A program made the translations under genes and the position numbers. From the NCBI RefSeq assembly GCF_044582145.1, contig NZ_JBDODO010000001.1: a stretch of DNA of 64,000 nucleotides. One strand, written 5' to 3'. The stretch is from Guyparkeria sp016278265 (GTDB lineage Bacteria > Pseudomonadota > Gammaproteobacteria > Halothiobacillales > Halothiobacillaceae). Below the pieces are notes generated by a model that worked only from the letters and a program-made list of their open reading frames with translations, did no database searches and was not told the DNA's origin. Each line of letters starts with the position of its first letter. Within the stretch, counting starts at the first letter, position 1. Positions 9,689-18,169 of the stretch are shown piece by piece.

Positions 9689-9820
9689 CAACACTCGGCG
9701 TCCCTGTGAGTGGGCTGGGCCGGGTCCGCCTGCGAATGGCCCCGGCCAGCGCGAGTCCTGGTTAGGCCCGGGCGTGGCGTGCGACTCGCCCCAACCGTGT
9801 TCCAGTGATTTGTCATCGGC

Positions 9821-9856
9821 CACAAAAAAACCCGGACCACCTGGTCCGGGTTTGTT
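9821..9856. terminator. Bidirectional terminator between fetB and cytochrome c
   Basis: The stem CCCGGACC/GGTCCGGG (9831-9838 and 9843-9850), extended by AAA/TTT, has seven A residues on its left side (T run for the minus strand) and TTTGTT on its right. It sits between two convergent genes and would serve both, more strongly the minus-strand cytochrome. Confidence 0.88.
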
Positions 9857-9874
9857 CGTGGCGGGCGCGGGAGC

Positions 9875-10213
9875 TTAGAGGCTCTCGATGTAGGCGCCCA
9901 GGTTCTCCATGTCGCCATCGGACAGGCCGGCGGCGTTCGGCGCCATGATGGCGAAGTTCGAGCCGCCCAGGTCGCCCATTTCCTTGAGTGCATCCTGGTT
10001 GCCGTTCTTGTAGTGGCCCAGCGCGGTGACGATGTGGTCAGCGCCCTTGCCGGCCAGCGTCGGGAACATGCCTTGGCCTTGGGCCTTCTGGCCGTGGCAG
10101 GAAGCACAGCTTTGATCGTAAAGCTGCTTGCCAGCGGCTACGTCGGCGGCCATGGCTTGCCCGGAGGCAACGGCCAAACCGGAGGCGAATGCGATCGCGG
10201 TCAGTTTCTTCAT
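9875..10213 (-). CDS. Periplasmic monoheme cytochrome c
   Basis: A 112-residue class I c-type cytochrome. Signal peptide residues 1-22 end in the cleavable AMAA. The heme-binding CASCH follows at about residues 36-40, and the likely axial Met lies in FAIMAPNAAGLSD. It resembles each of the first two domains of the triheme cytochrome 2 kb away (same GKQLYDQSC start, MAPN motif and LGAYI end), so the two may exchange electrons or descend from a common duplication. ATG 10213 has AGGAGTTCC just upstream. The 236 bp upstream probably hold its promoter. Confidence 0.93.
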   Translation of the reverse strand: MKKLTAIAFASGLAVASGQAMAADVAAGKQLYDQSCASCHGQKAQGQGMFPTLAGKGADHIVTALGHYKNGNQDALKEMGDLGGSNFAIMAPNAAGLSDGDMENLGAYIESL

Positions 10214-10449
10214 GAGGAACTCCTGATATCTCGTGTCATTGAATTACCCGAGCTCACTCCTGCTCGGCTAGGGTGTGATAAAGCAGGTTCCATGCCACCC
10301 CTGGCGCGGCTGGGCGTGCTTTCATAAACAAACGTTTAGCCGAGTCCAGTTCGACTGATGACGGTGGTGGTAGTTGCATCTTGCAAATGGGCGACGTCAG
10401 GACGCAATCCGCCAGCGTGTCGGTTGGGATTGCCCCGGGCGGGTTCGGC

Positions 10450-11118
10450 TCACCGGCCGTCGATGTAATGGTGGTCGTCGAAGGAGATCACCCAGTGTGG
10501 GCTGACCAGCGCCAGTGCCGTCATGAGCATGCCGTTGATGACCCCTTCGGGAAAGGCGAGCAGCGGCAGGATGCGCAGGTAGTTGTTCCAGATGATGTCG
10601 ATGTCATACAGCCCCAGCGCCATCACCAGCAACGCGGTGCCGCCACCGTGGACCAGCACGCCGAGCACGGCGGATAGGAACACCCCGATGAACAGGTAGA
10701 TGAAGAAATTCGGCGGCAGAAAACGCTGCGAGGCGCGCGTGATGCCGTAGGTGATCGCTGCCGGCAGGGCGGCGCTCAGCAGGAACGTCCAGCCAGCAAT
10801 GGCAAGCCCGTGGCCGAACACCAATGCCGAAAGAATGGCCGCGATCAGGCCGGCGACCAGGGCCAACTCCAGCCCGATGACCAGCGTCACGGTGGCCGCG
10901 CCGAGAAAGTGCAGGGTCAATCCCGGCATCAGCGTCGCCGAGAGCGTCCACATGCCGGTCAGGAAGACGACGGCCAGGAGGACGAGGTGAACCCGCATCG
11001 GCTCGGCGCGCAGGGCCGGCCAAGGTGCGGTGCGTACCGCCCAGGCGAGGCTGCCGAGGGCCAGCAGCCAGCCGATCGCGCCAATCGGCAGGGAGACCAG
11101 ATGGTTGGGTAGCTGCAT
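10450..11118 (-). CDS. CbiM-like integral membrane protein
   Basis: A 222-residue protein with about six or seven hydrophobic helices. It looks like the proteobacterial CbiM-related group usually labelled energy-coupling factor transporter permease, and it ends in the typical WVISFDD segment. True CbiM proteins are substrate-binding subunits for cobalt or nickel uptake. Here no cbiN, cbiQ or ATPase gene is adjacent, so a transport role is not established. It is divergent from the SirB2 gene. ATG 11118 follows a GAGGTGATGTC segment on the minus strand. Confidence 0.6.
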   Translation of the reverse strand: MQLPNHLVSLPIGAIGWLLALGSLAWAVRTAPWPALRAEPMRVHLVLLAVVFLTGMWTLSATLMPGLTLHFLGAATVTLVIGLELALVAGLIAAILSALVFGHGLAIAGWTFLLSAALPAAITYGITRASQRFLPPNFFIYLFIGVFLSAVLGVLVHGGGTALLVMALGLYDIDIIWNNYLRILPLLAFPEGVINGMLMTALALVSPHWVISFDDHHYIDGR

Positions 11119-11266
11119 GACATCACCTCATGTCGCTGGTGCCCGTTGGGAGCCTCAGTGTAGCGACCTTGGGGGGTGGGCGCCGATGATTTATGCTTTG
11201 GACCTTTCCGCACCTAGGGTTCGCTCCCTTGCGGTCACACGGACACATCAATCGGGAAGATACCTC

Positions 11267-11683
11267 ATGGCCAACGCCTCCCTCTGGATTCACCTGCATG
11301 CCCTGGCGGCCGTGCTCTCGCTCACCGGTTTCCTCGTACGCGGTGTCTGGATGCTTTCCGGCTCGCCGATGCTGAAAAAGAAGTGGGTGAAGATCACCCC
11401 GCACGTGGTCGACACTGTGTTGCTGGTGAGCGCCCTGGTCGCCGCCTGGCTGTTGTTCTGGGGCAATGGCGTTCATCCCGACTTCCTCACCGTCAAGATC
11501 GTCGGGCTGATCGTCTACATCGGCCTGGGGCTGGTGGCGATGCGCTTCGGCAAGACCCGTGGCGTGCGCGCCAGCGCCTGGGTGCTGGCCATCCTGGTCT
11601 TCCTGTACGTGGCCGCGGTGGGCGTGGCGAACACGCACCCGCAACTGCAGGACGTGCTGCCGGCCATGGTGACGGGCGTATGA
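11267..11683 (+). CDS. SirB2 family membrane protein
   Basis: A 138-residue inner-membrane protein with four hydrophobic helices and the family pattern: an N-terminal IHLHALAAVLSLTGFLVRG, KITPHVVDTVLL in the second helix region, and a C-terminal helix ending VANTHP. The molecular role of SirB2 is not known; the name comes from an effect on invasion gene expression in Salmonella. The frame is open further upstream, but ATG 11267 gives the usual length and begins with the conserved N terminus. Its TGA overlaps the purE ATG (ATGA), so it is probably co-transcribed with purEK. Confidence 0.8.
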   Translation: MANASLWIHLHALAAVLSLTGFLVRGVWMLSGSPMLKKKWVKITPHVVDTVLLVSALVAAWLLFWGNGVHPDFLTVKIVGLIVYIGLGLVAMRFGKTRGVRASAWVLAILVFLYVAAVGVANTHPQLQDVLPAMVTGV

Positions 11684-12177
11684 GTGCGCAACCGCTGGTC
11701 GGCGTGATCATGGGCTCGCTGTCGGACTGGGAGACCATGAGCCACGCCTGCGAAACCCTTGAGGCACTGGGTATTCCCTTCGAAAAGGCGGTGGTCTCGG
11801 CGCACCGCACCCCCGATAAGCTGTTCGACTACGCCGATGCGGCCGTCGGCCGGGGGCTGAGGGTGATCATCGCCGGGGCCGGTGGCGCGGCCCACCTGCC
11901 GGGCATGGTCGCGGCCAAGACGCGGCTGCCGGTGTTCGGCGTGCCGGTGCAGTCCAAGGCCCTCTCGGGCATGGACTCGCTGCTCTCGATCGTGCAGATG
12001 CCGGCCGGCGTCCCGGTGGGCACGCTGGCGATCGGTCGCTCGGGGGCGATCAATGCCGCGCTGCTGGCTGCCGCCACGCTGGCGAACAACGACGAGGCGC
12101 TGGCCGAGCGGCTGGATGCCTGGCGCGAGCGCCAGACCCAAGCGGTGCTCGACAAGCCCGAGCCGGGCGAGGCCTGA
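11680..12177 (+). CDS. purE: N5-carboxyaminoimidazole ribonucleotide mutase PurE
   Basis: A 165-residue class I PurE, converting N5-CAIR to CAIR in purine synthesis in the cytoplasm. Key motifs visible are MGSLSDWETM (phosphate binding), SAHRTPD with the catalytic His, and AGGAAHLPGM. Length matches the family. ATG 11680 overlaps the sirB2 stop codon, and the stop lies four bases before the purK start, so purE and purK are coupled as usual. Confidence 0.97.
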   Translation: MSAQPLVGVIMGSLSDWETMSHACETLEALGIPFEKAVVSAHRTPDKLFDYADAAVGRGLRVIIAGAGGAAHLPGMVAAKTRLPVFGVPVQSKALSGMDSLLSIVQMPAGVPVGTLAIGRSGAINAALLAAATLANNDEALAERLDAWRERQTQAVLDKPEPGEA

Positions 12178-12181
12178 GCCG

Positions 12182-13393
12182 ATGGCCGGCGTTCAGGACC
12201 AATGCGATGTGCCCCGCGTCGAAGGACGCACCGGCGAGCCGGCCGGGCTGCACATCGGCGTGATCGGCGGTGGTCAGCTCGGGCAGATGCTGGGGCTGGC
12301 CGGTGTGGCGATGGGGCATCGCTTTACCTTCCTCGACCCGGCGATGGAGCCACCGGCCGCCTCGGTCGGTCGCCACCTGCGTGCCGAGTTCGACGATGCC
12401 GAGGCGCTCGAGCGCCTGGCCGTCGAGTGTGACCTGGTCACGCTCGAGTTCGAGAACGTGCCTCAGGCCTCCGCCGAGTTGGTCGCGGCGCGCAATTGCC
12501 TGATGCCCAACCCGCAGGTGTTGGCCGTGGCGCAGGATCGCGTCGAGGAAAAGCAGTTCTTCGAGGGGCTGGGCCTGTCGGTCGCCCCCTGGGTGCAGGT
12601 CGACTCGGTCCGCGACATCGTCCAGGGCGTGGCGCACCTCGGTGGCGCCTCGATCCTCAAGACGCGCCGCTTCGGTTACGACGGCAAGGGCCAGGTCCGA
12701 TTGGCCGATCCCGCCCATGCCGCCCACGAGGGCGGGCCGGGCAATCCCGGTGAGGCAGCCTCGGCCTGGGAGGCGCTGGCCGGTGTCCCGGCCGTGCTCG
12801 AGAAGTTGCAGCACTTCGAGCGCGAGGTCTCCATCGTGGCCGTGCGAAGCCGCAACGGCGAGGCGCGGGTCTACCCGTTGGTGACCAACGAGCACCGCGA
12901 CGGCATCCTCTGGCAGACCATCGCGCATTCCGGCGACCCGTTGCAGGCGAACGCCGAAGGCGCCGTGCGACTGGTGATGGAAAAGCTCAATTACGTCGGC
13001 GTGCTGACGATCGAGTTCTTCGTCGTGGATGGTCGGCTCGTGATCAACGAGATGGCCCCGCGTGTGCACAACAGCGGCCACTGGAGCCTGGGTGGGGCGC
13101 GCACCTCGCAGTTCGAGAACCACATCCGCGCGGTGATCGGCTGGCCGCTGGGCGAGACCGACCCGACCGGCGAGGTCGCCATGCTCAACCTGGTCGGCAC
13201 CTTGCCCGACCCGGCGGCGGTGCTGGCGGTGCCGGGCACCCATTGGCACGATTACGGCAAGACCCCGCGCCCCGGCCGCAAGCTCGGCCATGTGACGGTC
13301 ACCGCGCCCGATCGCACCGCCCTCGAGTCCCGCCTGGATCGCCTGCGGGCCGTGATCCGCTCGCCCGGGGCATCTGCGGCACCCGGGACATGA
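12182..13393 (+). CDS. purK: N5-carboxyaminoimidazole ribonucleotide synthase PurK
   Basis: A 403-residue ATP-grasp enzyme that carboxylates AIR with ATP and bicarbonate to N5-CAIR, the substrate of PurE. The N-terminal GVIGGGQLGQM is typical, KTRRFGYDGKGQ is the ATP-grasp loop, and EMAPRVHNSGHW contains the conserved C-terminal signature. About 22 residues precede the conserved core, slightly longer than usual, so a later start is possible although none shows a better ribosome site. It follows purE by four bases. Confidence 0.95.
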   Translation: MAGVQDQCDVPRVEGRTGEPAGLHIGVIGGGQLGQMLGLAGVAMGHRFTFLDPAMEPPAASVGRHLRAEFDDAEALERLAVECDLVTLEFENVPQASAELVAARNCLMPNPQVLAVAQDRVEEKQFFEGLGLSVAPWVQVDSVRDIVQGVAHLGGASILKTRRFGYDGKGQVRLADPAHAAHEGGPGNPGEAASAWEALAGVPAVLEKLQHFEREVSIVAVRSRNGEARVYPLVTNEHRDGILWQTIAHSGDPLQANAEGAVRLVMEKLNYVGVLTIEFFVVDGRLVINEMAPRVHNSGHWSLGGARTSQFENHIRAVIGWPLGETDPTGEVAMLNLVGTLPDPAAVLAVPGTHWHDYGKTPRPGRKLGHVTVTAPDRTALESRLDRLRAVIRSPGASAAPGT

Positions 13394-13422
13394 CCCGCCG
13401 CCAACGCATCGAGGGAATATCC

Positions 13423-14049
13423 ATGCCAGTCGTCAACGGAAGGTCGTCACGTTGGCTCCACCTGCTCTGGCCCCTGCTGCTGGTGCTAGCCCAGCCGTTG
13501 GCGGCCGCGAAGGTCTATCAGTACACCAACGATGCCGGCGAGACCGTGTTCACCGACGAGCCGGTCGAGGGTGCGACCGTTCACGAGGTCGAGGATGCCC
13601 CGGTCATTCCCATGACGCCGGTAGACATCCCCGAGCCCCCCGATCCGGCTCGTTCGGAGACCCGGTCATCGGATGGGGCTTCGGACACGCCCCCCGAATC
13701 GCCCGCGATGTCCGGCAGCCCGCCGTCCACCCAAACGGACCAAGAGGCCAGTGAGCCGCCCGGGTATCGGCACCTCGCCATCGTCGAACCGGCCGATGGC
13801 GAGGTCGCCAGTCGCCTGCAGGGCAGCATCACGGTTGGCCTGGTGATGCAGCCGAACCTGCAGGGCGGCGACCGGGTACATATCCTCGTCGATGGTGAGC
13901 CGCGCGTACGGGATTCCTCCGGACGTCGTCACCTGATCAACGGGCTCGCGCCCGGCGAGCACGTGCTGACGGCGCAGATTCACCGCGACGGCGAGGTGAT
14001 CAAGGAGAGTGCGCCGGTGCGTTTTCAATTGATGACGCCCTCCCAATAA
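13423..14049 (+). CDS. DUF4124 domain exported protein
   Basis: A 208-residue exported protein of unknown function. A hydrophobic signal segment (WLHLLWPLLLVLAQPLAAA) is followed by the DUF4124 motif KVYQYTNDAGETVFTDEP, then a Pro/Ser/Thr-rich linker and a C-terminal beta-rich domain (about residues 120-208). ATG 13423 is chosen because GAGGG lies at 13411-13415; an earlier ATG at 13390 overlaps the purK stop but lacks a ribosome site. DUF4124 genes commonly sit next to ntrBC in gammaproteobacteria, as here, but a nitrogen role is not shown. Confidence 0.8.
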   Translation: MPVVNGRSSRWLHLLWPLLLVLAQPLAAAKVYQYTNDAGETVFTDEPVEGATVHEVEDAPVIPMTPVDIPEPPDPARSETRSSDGASDTPPESPAMSGSPPSTQTDQEASEPPGYRHLAIVEPADGEVASRLQGSITVGLVMQPNLQGGDRVHILVDGEPRVRDSSGRRHLINGLAPGEHVLTAQIHRDGEVIKESAPVRFQLMTPSQ

Positions 14050-14070
14050 CGGTGCGATCGTCTATTCTCA

Positions 14071-14087
14071 TGCACTGACCTGGTGCA
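14071..14087. promoter_or_regulatory. NtrC enhancer site upstream of ntrBC
   Basis: TGCACTGACCTGGTGCA is a near-perfect copy of the NtrC consensus dyad (TGCACCA-N3-TGGTGCA), with one changed position in each arm-to-spacer junction at most. It lies about 120-140 bp upstream of the start predicted from the sigma-54 promoter at 14183-14198, the usual distance for an enhancer. A second half-site, TGCACCAAAAT, begins at 14195. Confidence 0.75.
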
Positions 14088-14182
14088 ACCGCTTCCTTGC
14101 CGAACACGCGGCCTCAGGCTGATTAGCAAGGCAAACCCTGTCACCATGCGATCCGTCATGGTTCGTCCGCCGGTTCTCGGCC

Positions 14183-14198
14183 GGGCACGCTAATTGCA
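14183..14198 (+). promoter_or_regulatory. Sigma-54 (-24/-12) promoter of ntrBC
   Basis: GGGCACGCTAATTGCA matches the sigma-54 consensus TGGCACG-N4-TTGCA except at the first base. The invariant GG (14184-14185) and GC (14196-14197) are separated by the required ten bases. Transcription would begin near 14209, some 54 bases before the ntrB start. With the upstream NtrC site this implies that ntrBC is autoactivated under nitrogen limitation. Confidence 0.8.
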
Positions 14199-14262
14199 CC
14201 AAAATCGTCAGCCGCCCGGCAGGCCTGGCCTGTCGACCGTTTCGCGCCCGGTGGAGCAGTGC

Positions 14263-15375
14263 ATGAATCCGAGATCCGAACCCCGGCTTGCCGACACCCT
14301 CAACACCGCGATCGTGGTGCTCGACGAGCGCAACCGGCCGATCTATCTCAATTCGGCGGCCGAGCAGTTCCTCGGCACCAGCTACAGCGCCGCGCTCAAG
14401 TCGGGCTTTGAAACGGTTTTTGCCGCCAACCCCCTGCTGGCCGAGGCGATTCGCGAGGCACTGACCACCCAGCAGGTCATGACCCTGCGCGAGATCGAGT
14501 TGGTGCTGGCCCACGAGTCCACCCGCGTGGCCGACTGCGCTATCACCCCGCGCCCGGACTACCCCCGCGCCCGGGTGATGCTCGAATTCAACGACATCGA
14601 GCGCCACCTGCGCATCTCCCGCGACGCACGTATCAACTCCCTGCAGATGACCACCCGGCAGATGATGCGAGGGCTCGCCCACGAACTGAAGAATCCGCTG
14701 GGCGGCCTGCGCGGGGCGGCGCAGTTGCTGGAACGCGAGCTGCCCGACGAGCGCCTGACCGAGTACACCCGCATCATCCTGCAGGAGACCGATCGCCTGC
14801 GTGGGCTGATCGATCGCATGCTCGGGCCGAACGACCGGCCGGACTGCCACTGGGTGAACGTCCACGAGCCGCTCGAGCAGGTTCGCCAGTTGCTCCGGAT
14901 CGAGGCGGGTGACCGCCCGCTCGACTGGCAGTTGGATTACGACCCGTCGATTCCCGATGTCTGGGCCGATCGTGACCAGCTGGTGCAGGTGCTGCTCAAT
15001 CTCGCCCGCAATGCCGTCCAGGCCATGCGCGAGGGCAATACGCCTGAGCCACAGCTGACCTTTCGCACACGCGTGCTGCGCCAGTTCACCATCCACGGCA
15101 AGCGCCATCGACTAGCCGTCCGCATCGACGTCGAGGACAACGGCCCCGGCGTGCCCGAGGACCTGGTCGAGACCTTGTTTCTGCCAATGGTCAGCGGCCG
15201 GGCCGGTGGCAGCGGGTTGGGGCTGTCGCTGGCGCAGACCATTGCCGAGCGCCACCAGGGCATGATCGAGTTCGTGCCCAAGCGCGGCGTGACCCGGTTT
15301 TCCCTGATCCTGCCCATCCACCCCCACGGCGACCACGCCCCGGGGCGGAAAACATCTCTTTCTCCGACTGAGTGA
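14263..15375 (+). CDS. glnL: Nitrogen regulation sensor kinase NtrB (GlnL)
   Basis: A 370-residue cytoplasmic histidine kinase that phosphorylates NtrC, with its activity set by PII protein. An N-terminal PAS domain (residues about 10-115) is followed by the H box RGLAHELKNPLGGLRGAAQ with phospho-accepting His140. The N box is NLARNAVQAM and the G boxes are DNGPGVP and GGSGLGLSLA. No membrane segment is present. ATG 14263 follows GGTGGAG; a longer frame from a TTG at 14194 would overlap the -12 promoter element and is rejected. It forms an operon with ntrC seven bases downstream. GlnD, the PII-modifying enzyme, is encoded at 50100-52790. Confidence 0.95.
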   Translation: MNPRSEPRLADTLNTAIVVLDERNRPIYLNSAAEQFLGTSYSAALKSGFETVFAANPLLAEAIREALTTQQVMTLREIELVLAHESTRVADCAITPRPDYPRARVMLEFNDIERHLRISRDARINSLQMTTRQMMRGLAHELKNPLGGLRGAAQLLERELPDERLTEYTRIILQETDRLRGLIDRMLGPNDRPDCHWVNVHEPLEQVRQLLRIEAGDRPLDWQLDYDPSIPDVWADRDQLVQVLLNLARNAVQAMREGNTPEPQLTFRTRVLRQFTIHGKRHRLAVRIDVEDNGPGVPEDLVETLFLPMVSGRAGGSGLGLSLAQTIAERHQGMIEFVPKRGVTRFSLILPIHPHGDHAPGRKTSLSPTE

Positions 15376-15382
15376 GCCGACC

Positions 15383-16837
15383 ATGCAAGCCGCCGACAAG
15401 CCGAACAATGGACGTCCCATCCCCCGCCTGTGGGTGATCGACGACGATCAGGCCATCCGCTGGGTCCTCGAGCGAGCGCTGGCCACCACCGACTTCGCCG
15501 TGGAGTCCTTCGACGAGGTGGCGAGCGCGCAGGCCCGGCTTGATCGCGGTGATCTGCCGGACGTGATCTTCTCGGACATCCGCATGCCCGGCGAGGACGG
15601 CCTGAGCTTCCTTACCCGGCTGGCGGCCGACCACCCGGCCATCCCGGTGGTGATCATGACCGCGCACTCGGACCTGGAGAGCGCGGTGGGCGCCTTCGAG
15701 AAGGGGGCATTCGATTATCTCGCCAAGCCGTTCGACATCGACGAGGCGGTGCGCCTGGCCGAGCGGGCCTATGACGCCTCGCGGGAGCGCGCGCAGCATG
15801 CCGCCGTGCCGGAGGAGGCCGAGTCCGGCTCGGAGCTGATCGGCAACGCCCCGGCCATGCAGGAGATCTTCCGCGCCATCGGTCGGCTGGCGCGCTCGTC
15901 GGTCACCGTGCTGATCAACGGCGAATCCGGCACCGGCAAGGAACTGGTCGCCCGGGCCCTGCATCGCCACAGCCAGCGCCGCGAGGGGCCATTCGTCGCC
16001 CTCAATACCGCCGCCATCCCCAAGGACCTGCTGGAATCCGAGCTGTTCGGTCACGAGAAGGGCGCGTTCACCGGCGCGGCCACCCAGCGGCGTGGCCGGT
16101 TCGAGCAGGCCCAGGGCGGCACGTTGTTCCTCGACGAGATCGGCGACATGCCGCTGGAGTTGCAGACCCGCCTGCTGCGGGTGCTCTCGGACGGGCACTT
16201 CTACCGCGTCGGCGGCACCTCACTGATCCAGAGCGACGTGCGGGTGATCGCCGCGACCCACCAGCGCCTCGAAGAGCTGGTCAAGGAGGGGCGTTTCCGC
16301 GAGGACCTCTACCACCGGTTGAACGTCATTCGCCTCAAGCTGCCCTCTTTGCGCGAACGGGTCGAGGACATCCCCCAGCTGATGCGCTTTTTCCTGGTCC
16401 GTGCCGCCGAGGAACTGGGCGTGCCGGTCAAGACCCTCACCCGGGCCGCCGAGGCCCGCCTGTGCGATTACCCCTGGCCGGGCAACGTCCGCGAGCTGGA
16501 AAACATCGCCCGCTGGCTGACCGTGATGGCGCCGGGCAACGAGATCAGCATCGACGATCTGCCCGACACCATCACCGAGGGGCTGAGCGGGGAGCACGCC
16601 GTCGATGGCGACGACCAACTGCTCTCGCGCTGGACCAGCGACCTGTCGCGCTGGGCCGAGGCACGGCTCAAGGCCGGTGATCAGGACCTGCTCGCCACGG
16701 CGGGCCCCGCCTTCGAGCGCACCCTCCTGCAGGCCGCGCTGGCCTTCACTGGCGGGCACAAGCAGAAGGCCGCCGGGCTGATCGGCTGGGGACGCAACAC
16801 GGTCACGCGTAAACTCAAGGAACTGGGCGAGCACTGA
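15383..16837 (+). CDS. glnG: Nitrogen regulator NtrC (GlnG), sigma-54 activator
   Basis: A 484-residue response regulator that activates sigma-54 promoters of nitrogen-assimilation genes. The receiver domain has acceptor Asp65 (FSDIRMPG). The AAA+ domain has Walker A GESGTGKE at residues 180-187, GAFTGA (sigma-54 contact) at 227-232, and Walker B GGTLFLDEIGDMP. A C-terminal Fis-type helix-turn-helix (KQKAAGLIGWGRNTVTRKL) completes the protein. Length matches the family. Binding sites and a sigma-54 promoter are visible upstream of ntrB. Confidence 0.96.
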   Translation: MQAADKPNNGRPIPRLWVIDDDQAIRWVLERALATTDFAVESFDEVASAQARLDRGDLPDVIFSDIRMPGEDGLSFLTRLAADHPAIPVVIMTAHSDLESAVGAFEKGAFDYLAKPFDIDEAVRLAERAYDASRERAQHAAVPEEAESGSELIGNAPAMQEIFRAIGRLARSSVTVLINGESGTGKELVARALHRHSQRREGPFVALNTAAIPKDLLESELFGHEKGAFTGAATQRRGRFEQAQGGTLFLDEIGDMPLELQTRLLRVLSDGHFYRVGGTSLIQSDVRVIAATHQRLEELVKEGRFREDLYHRLNVIRLKLPSLRERVEDIPQLMRFFLVRAAEELGVPVKTLTRAAEARLCDYPWPGNVRELENIARWLTVMAPGNEISIDDLPDTITEGLSGEHAVDGDDQLLSRWTSDLSRWAEARLKAGDQDLLATAGPAFERTLLQAALAFTGGHKQKAAGLIGWGRNTVTRKLKELGEH

Positions 16838-16947
16838 CGAGAAACAAGTGTTCCGGTCATGCCCGTCGGCGGCGACTGTCACAAGATCCGCCCCCACCCG
16901 ATGCTATGCTCGGCCAGACGTTCAATCGAGGCAGGAGCAGGAAAGGC

Positions 16948-17691
16948 ATGGCCCAGACGGTGGCGCTGTATTCGGTCAAGGGTGGGGTCGGCAAGACCGC
17001 CGCGGCGGTCAACCTGGCGGCGTTGTCGGCGGCGGCCGGCCGGCGTGTGCTGGTCTGGGATCTCGACCCCCAGAGCGCCGCGTCCTGGTACCTGCAGGCT
17101 GAGGCGGGCGCGGAGCGGTCGGTCAAGAAGCTCCTCAAGCCCAAGGGGCTGGCCGCTTCGGTGCGACCCACCATCCACAACCACCTCTGGGTGCTGCCGG
17201 CCCTGCCCGGCCAGCAGGCGATCGAGCATCACCTTGCTGACAAGAAGGATGCAGGCTACCGGCTGGCGAAGTTGATCGATCCGTTGGCCGAGCAGTTCGA
17301 GGAGATATGGATCGACGCGCCGCCGGGGCTGTCGCTGTTGGCGGACAACGTGCTGCGCGCCGCCGACATGGTGCTGGTGCCAATGGTGCCCACGCACCTG
17401 TCCGAACGCACCTGGTTCCAGCTCAAGCGCCATCTCGACGAGCGCCATATCCACCCCGAACGCCTTCGCGCCTTCCTCTCCCTGGTCGACCGCCGTCGGC
17501 GCATGCACCGCGAGTTTGCCGAGCGCCATCGCCACGACATCCCCGAGTTGCTCTCGACCGAGATCCCCTATGCCTCGATCGTCGAACAGATGGGCGAGGA
17601 TCAGCAACCCAGCGTCTACCGCGAGCCACGCCACCCGGCCAACCAGGCCTACCGCGCCCTCTGGGACGAAATCGACGCGCTGTTCGCCTGA
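16948..17691 (+). CDS. Solo ParA-family ATPase
   Basis: A 247-residue ParA/MinD-type P-loop ATPase. The deviant Walker A KGGVGKT lies at residues 10-16, DLDPQS is the A' motif, and IDAPPGLS is the switch/Walker B region. Members move or position cargo such as DNA, protein clusters or polar complexes using ATP-dependent dimerisation. No parB, mipZ or chemotaxis gene is adjacent, so the cargo is unknown. ATG 16948 is preceded by AGGAAAGG; an earlier in-frame ATG at 16906 has no ribosome site and would precede the conserved N terminus by 14 residues. Confidence 0.85.
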   Translation: MAQTVALYSVKGGVGKTAAAVNLAALSAAAGRRVLVWDLDPQSAASWYLQAEAGAERSVKKLLKPKGLAASVRPTIHNHLWVLPALPGQQAIEHHLADKKDAGYRLAKLIDPLAEQFEEIWIDAPPGLSLLADNVLRAADMVLVPMVPTHLSERTWFQLKRHLDERHIHPERLRAFLSLVDRRRRMHREFAERHRHDIPELLSTEIPYASIVEQMGEDQQPSVYREPRHPANQAYRALWDEIDALFA

Positions 17692-17765
17692 CGCTGGGTC
17701 CTACGCGTTCGGCGTGGTCAGCCCCAATCGGTTACCGACTCAATGGCCGGCCGGGTATCGACGGG

Positions 17766-17963
17766 TCAAGAGGAACGATCGTCCATGGATCGAGCGATCT
17801 TCTTGTCGGTCTTGTAGTCGTTCAGGGCGAAAACGGCCCAGAGCGCGGCCGGGATCCAGCCGATCAACGTCACTTGAAGGAGCAGGCAGACGATGCCGGC
17901 AATCGGGCGCCCGATGGTGAAGAACAACAGCCAGGGAAGGAAGATGGCGACCTGGATTCGCAT
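17766..17963 (-). CDS. YqaE/Pmp3 family small membrane protein
   Basis: A 65-residue protein with two hydrophobic helices and a charged C-terminal tail (NDYKTDKKIARSMDDRSS). The pattern AIFLPWLLFF, then LLQVTLIGWIPAALWAVFAL, fits UPF0057/Pmp3, small membrane proteins linked in yeast and plants to membrane potential and salt tolerance; the bacterial role is not settled. It is monocistronic and convergent with the ParA gene. The 206 bp between its start and ybbP show no gene I can support. Confidence 0.75.
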   Translation of the reverse strand: MRIQVAIFLPWLLFFTIGRPIAGIVCLLLQVTLIGWIPAALWAVFALNDYKTDKKIARSMDDRSS

Positions 17964-18169
17964 GACGGTATGCCTTGGTGGTCAGTAAATGGATTCGAAC
18001 CGGCAATCGCCCGCGAGCATGGAATCGGCGCGCGTTCCAACACGATCACAATCGCCGTCAGATGGCGTCCATGCCGTTAAGGACTTTAGTAAATTCGGTA
18101 CCACCGCGACGGAGGCGCCAGCGGCCAGCCATTCGCACCGGATTCGTGCAGGGTTTCCTCAAGGCATAG

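Noticed and set aside
10214..10449. Possible small RNA in the gap upstream of the monoheme cytochrome
   Set aside because: No hairpin with a T run or clear promoter pair was found; most likely an ordinary promoter region.
17990..18090. tRNA-like segment on the minus strand (GGTTCGAATCC followed by GACCACCA)
   Set aside because: The T-arm stem does not pair beyond two bases and no matching 5' acceptor strand is found within tRNA distance; chance or a very old remnant.
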